Source of the DNA: Clostridia bacterium
GTDB lineage: Bacteria > Bacillota > Clostridia > Oscillospirales > CAG-272
Direction: 5' to 3'
Assembly (NCBI GenBank): GCA_017958705.1
Contig: JAGDCE010000225.1
Location: 1-10,805, forward strand
DNA: 10,805 bases
Every line of letters starts with the position of its first letter. Position 1 is the stretch's first letter. The position numbers were made by a program, and so were the translations under genes. The notes beneath the pieces are model-generated. The model did not search any database and was not told the origin of the DNA. It saw only the letters and a program-made list of their open reading frames with translations. Below, one piece after another: positions 6,161 to 10,805 of the stretch.

Positions 6161-7516
6161 ATGAAAAAACTGGGCTCTAAGAAACAGATCGCCCTGTACG
6201 CCGTATCCGGCATGGGCGTGAACCTCCTTAACACCATGATGACGTCGTATCTCTGCAGCGCGCTGATAATCGGCGGCTTCGGCGAGGCGGCGATCAAAAA
6301 CCAGACTTATCTGCAGCGAGATCTCGTCGACGCCGCGATCTGGGGCGCCTTCGTGCTCATCGCAAAGATAATAGACGGTATAATCGACGTGCCCATGGCG
6401 GCGCTGACAGACGGTCTGCGCAGCCGCTTCGGCAGGCGGCGCCCGTCGCTTCTGATAGGTCTTATCCCGCTTCTGCTCGCATACGCCGCGTTTCTCATAG
6501 TGCCGCGGCCCGAGGGCGTGTCGCTTCTTAACACTTTCTACTACGGCGTAGTGTTGTGTATCTTCTACACCTGCTATACGCTTACAATGGTGACGTATTA
6601 CGCGACGTTTACCGAGATCGTCTCGACGGAGCGCGAGCGCACGATGCTCGGCAACGTCAAATCCGTCTGCGACATAGTATACTTCATAATCGGTTACGTC
6701 GGCGTCCGCGCCATGCTCAACGGAATGAACGTGCGCGTCGCCGCGCTGATCGTGATGCCGCTCAGCCTCACGATGCTCATACCGCTTTTCATGATCAAAG
6801 AGCCGTCGAACAAAGACGTCCCGAAGGAAAAAACAAAGCGTCTGCGCCTCGTGCCGTCGCTTGCCGCGACGCTTAAAAACGGCTCGTTCATCAAGTGGAT
6901 GATCGTGTATTCTTTCATGACGTTCGGCGTCCAGCTGTTTCTCGGCGGCATAAACGAGTATTTCTCGTTCGTCAAAATGAACATGATATACGTCATGATG
7001 GCGGCGTTCGCGCCGGTGCCGCTGACACTTCTGCTCTACAATAAGATCCACCGCAGATACGGCTTCGGCGTCTCGTACGGATACATCCTCACGGTGTTCT
7101 TCACCGGCACGGTCACGATGTTCTTCGTGTCTTTCATGGCGGAGGGCGCCGCGAAAACGGTTCTTTCGATCATATCCGGCCTCATCTGCTCGTTCGCGAT
7201 AGGCGCGCTGTTCGCCGTCGCATACTCGGTGCCGTCACAGCTTGCCGCAGAGGAGGAGGAGCGCACCGGCGTATCCAACTCCGCTATGTATTTCGCGGTG
7301 CAGGGACTTTTCTCCGGCGTCGCGACCGGCATAGGCACCGGAGTCGTGCTTACGGCGCTTAAGAAAAGCAGCGAGGGCGTCGCCGACATCCACGCCGGCA
7401 CCGCGCCGATAGCGTATATGACGCTGATCTGCGCCGCCGCGATGGCAGTTTCTCTGATATTCACATTTTTCCTGCCGAAGAGCATAAAGCTGCTCGGCAA
7501 AGAACAGGGTAAATAA
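6161..7516 (+). CDS. MFS transporter of the GPH / MFS_2 (MelB-like) family
   Basis: This 451-residue polytopic membrane protein has about twelve hydrophobic segments. The IIDGIIDVPM stretch has Asp72 and Asp76, matching the D-x3-D pair that binds the coupling cation in MelB. It is followed by the family loop TDGLRSRFGRRRPSLLIG (83-100). A second signature is TYYATFTEIVSTERERTMLG (145-164). Family members carry sugars with Na+ or H+, but the animal lysophospholipid carrier MFSD2A belongs to the same broad family and keeps the same Asp pair. Located between the FakB-like and FakA genes, a fatty acid or lysolipid cargo is plausible; a glycoside cargo is the conservative alternative. A 44-base gap without a clear promoter precedes it, with AAAGG upstream of the ATG. 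Its stop shares one base with the fakA ATG (TAATG), which indicates coupling. Confidence 0.85.
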   Translation: MKKLGSKKQIALYAVSGMGVNLLNTMMTSYLCSALIIGGFGEAAIKNQTYLQRDLVDAAIWGAFVLIAKIIDGIIDVPMAALTDGLRSRFGRRRPSLLIGLIPLLLAYAAFLIVPRPEGVSLLNTFYYGVVLCIFYTCYTLTMVTYYATFTEIVSTERERTMLGNVKSVCDIVYFIIGYVGVRAMLNGMNVRVAALIVMPLSLTMLIPLFMIKEPSNKDVPKEKTKRLRLVPSLAATLKNGSFIKWMIVYSFMTFGVQLFLGGINEYFSFVKMNMIYVMMAAFAPVPLTLLLYNKIHRRYGFGVSYGYILTVFFTGTVTMFFVSFMAEGAAKTVLSIISGLICSFAIGALFAVAYSVPSQLAAEEEERTGVSNSAMYFAVQGLFSGVATGIGTGVVLTALKKSSEGVADIHAGTAPIAYMTLICAAAMAVSLIFTFFLPKSIKLLGKEQGK

Positions 7517-9171
7517 TGGCAAACAGAAGGATAAACGGCAGACAGCTTGAGAAAATGCTCAAGAACGGTCTGCGCAATCTCGTAAATCACAAAGAAGAAG
7601 TAAACAAACTAAACGTCTTCCCCGTCGCGGACGGAGACACCGGCACGAACATGGCGCTCACGCTGCGCCACGGCCTCGGCGCGGCGCCTTCGCGCACGGA
7701 GGCGGGCGCGTATCTGAAGCCGGTCAGCGAAGGGATGCTGCTGGGCGCGCGCGGCAATTCCGGCGTCATACTCTCCCAGCTTTTCCGCGGTATGTACACG
7801 GAGCTTGCGCGGTGCGGCTGGATCGGTCCGGGCGAGCTGCGCAACGCGCTGATCCGCGCCTATAAAACGGCGTATGCCGCCGTCGTCCACCCCGTGGAGG
7901 GCACGATCCTCACCGTGGCGCGCGAGGGCATAGAGCACATACGCACACAGATAGACCGCAACAGCACGATAGAGGCGATACTGTCGATGTATATCGCCGA
8001 GATGCGCAAGAGCCTCGTTTTCACGCCGGAGCTGCTTCCGGTACTGAAGGAAGCCGGCGTCATCGACAGCGGCGCGTACGGCTATATCCTCATTATCGAG
8101 GGAATGCTCGACCAGCTTTACGGCAAGGAGCACACCGTTCGCGACAAAGAGAACGAAAAAGAAGAGCGCGAGGAGACTCCCGCGCCGGCGGCGGACGCTT
8201 CCCTGTTCAACGAGAACAGCGCGTTCGAAGAAGGCTACTGCACGGAATTCGTGCTGCAGCTGATGCGCGGTGAGGATTACGATCAGCGCTTCACGCTCCG
8301 CTCGTTCATCGACGATCTGACCGTTTACGGCACCTCGCTCGTCGCCGTTCAGGACGGCACGCGCGTCAAAGTTCACATACACACGAAAAAGCCGTCGAAG
8401 GTCATAGCGCTGGCGCAGGAATTCGGCGAATTCATCTCGTTCAAACTCGAGAACATGCAGCTTCAGCACAACGAGGTCCTCGCCGCCGGGGCGGCGCCGA
8501 AAAAGCCGCTTTCGATCATCGCGGCGGTAAACGGCGACGGTATTGACAGTACGTTCCGCGAGCTCGGCTGCGATCAGACCGTCGTCTGCGGAGAGACGAT
8601 GAACGCCTCGTCAGAGGACTTCGTCCGCGCGCTCTCGGCGGTACACGCCGAAAATGTTGTTATCCTGCCTAACGACAAAAACGTCATAATGGCGGCGGAA
8701 CAGGCGGTGCGCATCACCGGCGCGGAAAACGTCACGGTGCTGCCGAGCCGCAGCCCGGCGGAGGGATATTACGCGCTCGCGATGGACATACCCGACAGCG
8801 ACGACGTACAGCGACGGATAAAGCTGATGAAGGAAGGTATGCAGAGCACAGCGACGCTTACCGAATCGGTCGCCGTGCGCGACTACGACAGCGGCGGCGT
8901 AAAGTGCCTCGCCGGCGAGGAGATCGTACTGCTAAACGGCGTCCCCGCGGCGGCTTCCACAGACTGGTGCGACTGCATGATAACCGCGCTCGGCAGAGTG
9001 CCGGGGATCGAGGACGCGGAGAGCTGCGTCGTCTTCCGCGGAGAGGGCGTTTCCGAGGAAAAAGAAACGATCCTGCTTCAGCGCATGGCGGAAGCCTATC
9101 CGATGCTCGAAGCCACCGCGATCTACGGCGGCCAGAGCGTCTATCACTTCATTATCGGTATCTCGGAGTAA
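7516..9171 (+). CDS. fakA: Fatty acid kinase catalytic subunit FakA (DAK2 / YloV family)
   Basis: FakA phosphorylates a fatty acid bound to FakB using ATP, giving acyl-phosphate for phospholipid synthesis. This 551-residue protein has the normal family length. The N-terminal DhaL kinase domain carries NVFPVADGDTGTNM (33-46, Asp39 and Asp41 likely Mg ligands), GARGNSGVILSQ (77-88), EGTILTV (128-134) and DSGAYGY (184-190). A charged linker (about 205-230) follows. The middle domain shows YCTEFVL (241-247) and GTSLVAVQDGTRVKVHIHT (272-290). The C-terminal domain shows ILPNDKNVIMAAEQA (383-397) and a YGGQSVYHFIIGIS end. The start at 7516 has CAGGG six bases upstream and a one-base overlap with the transporter stop. 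Its FakB partner is probably the DegV protein two genes upstream. No plsX or plsY gene is in the window. Confidence 0.93.
   Translation: MANRRINGRQLEKMLKNGLRNLVNHKEEVNKLNVFPVADGDTGTNMALTLRHGLGAAPSRTEAGAYLKPVSEGMLLGARGNSGVILSQLFRGMYTELARCGWIGPGELRNALIRAYKTAYAAVVHPVEGTILTVAREGIEHIRTQIDRNSTIEAILSMYIAEMRKSLVFTPELLPVLKEAGVIDSGAYGYILIIEGMLDQLYGKEHTVRDKENEKEEREETPAPAADASLFNENSAFEEGYCTEFVLQLMRGEDYDQRFTLRSFIDDLTVYGTSLVAVQDGTRVKVHIHTKKPSKVIALAQEFGEFISFKLENMQLQHNEVLAAGAAPKKPLSIIAAVNGDGIDSTFRELGCDQTVVCGETMNASSEDFVRALSAVHAENVVILPNDKNVIMAAEQAVRITGAENVTVLPSRSPAEGYYALAMDIPDSDDVQRRIKLMKEGMQSTATLTESVAVRDYDSGGVKCLAGEEIVLLNGVPAAASTDWCDCMITALGRVPGIEDAESCVVFRGEGVSEEKETILLQRMAEAYPMLEATAIYGGQSVYHFIIGISE
9164..9168 (+). 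promoter_or_regulatory. Ribosome binding site deciding the second hydrolase start
   Basis: CGGAG sits in the last codons of fakA, five bases before ATG at 9174. It supports this start over a much earlier in-frame ATG at 8904, which lies wholly within fakA. Confidence 0.65.
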
Positions 9172-9173
9172 AC

Positions 9174-10118
9174 ATGGGACCTTTGCAAATCATCCTGATA
9201 ATCATCGGCGCGGCGCTTTTGCTCTTCGTGCTGCCCGTGCTCGCGATGTCGTTCGCGCTGTACGCCGTGCTGCTGCTTCGCACAAGCAAAAATAAATGGG
9301 GGCACACGTGCAGCTTTCCCGACGACCCGGAATACGTGCGTATGTACAACGCCGGGCTCGAATGGGAGAAGACCGTCACGGACAAAAAACGTCCCGTACA
9401 GGTCAAAAGCGGCAGATACAGGCTCGTCGGCGAGTATTTCGACTTCGGCGCGAAGCGCGCCGTGATAATCATCGCCGGCCGCACCGAATCGTATCAGTAT
9501 TCGTATTATTTCGCGTCTGCGTACGAGCGCGACGGCTATAACGTCCTCGTGATAGACAACCGCGCGCACGGCTATTCGGACGGCCATATAAACCGCCTCG
9601 GATACGGAGAATATAAGGATATTATAAAATGGAGCGGGCTGCTCGTCTCGCTCGGGAACAGCTCCGTCGTGCTTCACGGCATCTGCATCGGCGCCTCGAC
9701 CGCGCTTTTCGCCGCGGCGTCGAAAAAATGCCCCGGATATATCCGCGCCGTCGTGACCGAGGGGATGTACGTGAACTTCTACGAATCGCTCAAAAACCAT
9801 TTCAAGGAAAAAAATAAACCGCTTTTCCCGATGATCCAGGGCGTGGTGACTCATCTGTTCTTCATCTCCCGCGCCAACGTCGTGACCGACGGGCCGATCA
9901 GGCGCATAAAGAAGATGTATCGCCCGATCCTGATGCTGCAGAGCCGGCAGGATACGTATTCTGTGCCGGAATTCGCGCAGGCCCTGTACGACAGATGCCC
10001 GTCGGAGACCAAAAAGCTCGTTTACTTCCCCGTCGGCGCGCATTCGCGCATCAGGATAAACGACGAGCAGGGCTACGACCGCACGGTCTCGGAATTCCTT
10101 TCATCGCTCGATCTTTAA
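9174..10118 (+). CDS. Membrane-anchored alpha/beta hydrolase-fold protein with Cys nucleophile
   Basis: This 314-residue protein has a long hydrophobic N-terminal helix (about 5-35) followed by Arg36, Lys39 and Lys41, so the catalytic part is probably cytoplasmic. The core resembles an alpha/beta hydrolase: VIDNRAHGYSDG (126-137), nucleophile elbow HGICIG with Cys171 in the usual Ser position, Asp260 in SRQDTYSVP, and His290 in VGAHSRI. The usual oxyanion HG motif is replaced by AGRTES (101-106). Cys in this elbow is known in dienelactone hydrolases and polyhydroxyalkanoate synthases, so thioester chemistry or acyl transfer is possible. It has the same layout as the hydrolase at 4254-5186 but is strongly diverged. 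It follows fakA after two bases, so it is probably co-transcribed. The fold call is good; the activity is unknown, and a non-catalytic role is possible. Confidence 0.78.
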   Translation: MGPLQIILIIIGAALLLFVLPVLAMSFALYAVLLLRTSKNKWGHTCSFPDDPEYVRMYNAGLEWEKTVTDKKRPVQVKSGRYRLVGEYFDFGAKRAVIIIAGRTESYQYSYYFASAYERDGYNVLVIDNRAHGYSDGHINRLGYGEYKDIIKWSGLLVSLGNSSVVLHGICIGASTALFAAASKKCPGYIRAVVTEGMYVNFYESLKNHFKEKNKPLFPMIQGVVTHLFFISRANVVTDGPIRRIKKMYRPILMLQSRQDTYSVPEFAQALYDRCPSETKKLVYFPVGAHSRIRINDEQGYDRTVSEFLSSLDL

Positions 10119-10127
10119 GTTATTATG

Positions 10128-10156
10128 CCGACAGGCTTAATATAAAAAATTATATT
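10128..10156 (+). promoter_or_regulatory. Candidate sigma-A promoter for the zinc-ribbon gene
   Basis: A -35 like CCGACA (10128-10133) and a -10 like TATATT (10151-10156) are 17 bases apart. Transcription would start near 10162-10164, leaving a short leader before ATG at 10187. The -10 matches five of six consensus bases and the -35 four of six. The AT-rich gap contrasts sharply with the surrounding GC-rich genes. The -10 falls in the right arm of a 7-bp dyad, AATATAA (10139-10145) and TTATATT (10150-10156). Confidence 0.45.
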
Positions 10157-10157
10157 T

Positions 10158-10172
10158 GACGGTGACCCCGTC
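10158..10172 (+). promoter_or_regulatory. Small inverted repeat at the predicted transcript start
   Basis: GACGG (10158-10162) and CCGTC (10168-10172) form a 5-bp dyad around TGACC. It sits on the predicted start point and just ahead of the ribosome site AAAGAGG (10175-10181). It could be an operator or a short leader hairpin. No T-run follows, so it is not a terminator. Confidence 0.25.
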
Positions 10173-10186
10173 GGAAAGAGGTACAT

Positions 10187-10651
10187 ATGTATTGCAAGAA
10201 CTGCGGAGCTCAGCTCCCCGACAACGCCGTGTTCTGCACCGAGTGCGGTGCTCAGCAGGCGGCTCCCAAGCCCCAGCCCCAGCCCAAGCAGCAGCCGACT
10301 TACCAGCAGCCGCAGCAGCCGGTATATCAGCAGCCGGTCTATCAGCAGCCCCAGTATACGCCCGTCGTCGCGACGCCCGACGCCGGCCCGATCTTCGTTA
10401 CGGGTCTTCTGTCCCTGATCTTTGCGGGTCTCGTAGGTCTCATCCTCGCGATCGTAAATAAGAAGAAGGTCAAAGAATACACCGCGACCGGAGCTCAGCT
10501 CACCGGTAAAGCCAAAGCCGGCAGCATACTCGGCAACCTCGGTCTCGTGTTCAGCATAATCGCGCTGGTCACGATCGTGATCTACTTCTTCGTCATTATC
10601 ATAGGTCTTATCGCGGGCGGCACATATGCGTCCAGCTATTACGACTGGTAA
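10187..10651 (+). CDS. Zinc-ribbon membrane protein with Pro/Gln-rich linker
   Basis: This 154-residue protein has an N-terminal zinc ribbon with Cys3, Cys6, Cys17 and Cys20 (YCKNCGAQL then FCTECGAQ). A low-complexity Pro/Gln/Tyr linker (about 27-58) follows, then two hydrophobic stretches (about 68-90 and 114-147) separated by a basic, soluble segment (NKKKVKEY...GKAKAG). The second stretch begins with the GSILGNLGLVFSIIAL pattern common in DUF4190-type small membrane proteins. The ribbon probably lies in the cytoplasm. A strong AAAGAGG ribosome site lies five bases before the ATG. It has its own candidate promoter and is followed by a terminator, so it looks like a separate transcription unit. 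Codon use leans to GGT, GTC and CAG and the gene is less GC-extreme than the operon, which could indicate high expression. Function is unknown. Confidence 0.85.
   Translation: MYCKNCGAQLPDNAVFCTECGAQQAAPKPQPQPKQQPTYQQPQQPVYQQPVYQQPQYTPVVATPDAGPIFVTGLLSLIFAGLVGLILAIVNKKKVKEYTATGAQLTGKAKAGSILGNLGLVFSIIALVTIVIYFFVIIIGLIAGGTYASSYYDW
10301..10354 (+). repeat. In-frame YQQP coding repeat
   Basis: Residues 39-56 of the zinc-ribbon protein contain YQQP three times (starting at 39, 47 and 52) with a partial QQP copy between. The DNA repeats a TAY-CAG-CAG-CC unit. Such a tract may vary in copy number between strains. Confidence 0.6.
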
Positions 10652-10710
10652 TCGACTTTGCTGAAAAAAACGCTCCTTATGCGAGGTACTCTTAAGGACA
10701 GTTAATGAAA

Positions 10711-10755
10711 ACCGGCTGAGTAAGGAACAAAATCCTTATTTCAGCCGGTATTTTT
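10711..10755 (+). terminator. Rho-independent terminator after the zinc-ribbon gene
   Basis: The left arm 10711-10726 (ACCGGCTGAGTAAGGA) pairs with 10733-10749 (TCCTTAT then TTCAGCCGGT) around a 6-base ACAAAA loop, with one bulged T and a G-U pair mid-stem. ATTTTT follows at 10750-10755. On the other strand the same stem is followed by a short TTTTC, so it could also stop a converging transcript. Confidence 0.85.
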
Positions 10756-10776
10756 GTCGCATATCTCTGCAAGCAG

Positions 10777-10797
10777 GACGTTTGTGTGCCAAACGTC
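10777..10797. repeat. Perfect 8-bp inverted repeat at window end
   Basis: GACGTTTG (10777-10784) and CAAACGTC (10790-10797) flank a TGTGC loop. No T-run follows on either strand, so it is not a standard terminator. It could be an operator, an RNA hairpin or part of a dispersed intergenic element. No gene is visible from 10652 to the window end. Confidence 0.5.
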
Positions 10798-10805
10798 AAA
10801 GAAAC

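Noticed and set aside
8904..9173. Longer start for the second hydrolase
   Set aside because: The extension is entirely inside fakA, is Arg-rich and has no family similarity; ATG at 9174 has CGGAG five bases upstream.
9629..9817. Small open frame starting after an AAGGA-like site inside the second hydrolase
   Set aside because: Its Arg-rich translation has no motifs and it is an out-of-frame shadow of the hydrolase gene.
10767..10776. CTGC-AA-GCAG mini-palindrome
   Set aside because: The two-base loop is too tight for an RNA hairpin and the match is short enough to occur by chance.

Overview
The window looks like chromosomal DNA from a GC-rich member of the Bacillota, most likely a Clostridia-type anaerobe. 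The clues are a fatty acid kinase pair (FakA plus a DegV-family FakB-like protein), strong AGGAG-type ribosome sites, dense overlapping genes, and frequent ATA isoleucine codons despite high GC. This taxonomic call is inference. Every gene I can support is on the + strand. No rRNA, tRNA, CRISPR array or insertion sequence was seen.

Region 1 (2-4251) is a tightly overlapped acyl-activation and acyl-transfer cassette. It holds the C-terminal end of a carrier-domain protein cut by the window edge, two PlsC-like acyltransferases, an ANL-superfamily acyl ligase, a free-standing acyl carrier protein, and a two-domain protein. That last protein joins an LRAT-like (NlpC/P60-fold) acyltransferase domain to a 4'-phosphopantetheinyl transferase. 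Genes overlap by 4 to 32 bases, so they are probably translationally coupled.

Region 2 (4254-10118) carries a membrane-anchored alpha/beta hydrolase, a DegV/FakB-like fatty acid binding protein, a GPH-type MFS transporter, FakA, and a second membrane-anchored alpha/beta hydrolase whose nucleophile elbow has Cys instead of Ser. Gaps are at most 44 bases and no terminator is visible, so regions 1 and 2 plausibly form one transcript that starts upstream of the window.

Region 3 (10119-10805) has a candidate promoter, a small zinc-ribbon membrane protein with a Pro/Gln linker, a strong intrinsic terminator, and an unexplained inverted repeat at the end.

Taken together, the cluster appears to handle fatty acyl groups at the membrane. 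It has two independent ways to activate an acyl chain (ATP-AMP ligase to ACP, and FakAB to acyl-phosphate), acyltransferases to place it, hydrolases to release it, and a transporter. It resembles an expanded, split version of the E. coli lplT-aas lysophospholipid salvage pair, but a dedicated specialised-lipid pathway is also possible. The LRAT-PPTase fusion is the most unusual element. Substrates cannot be read from the sequence.
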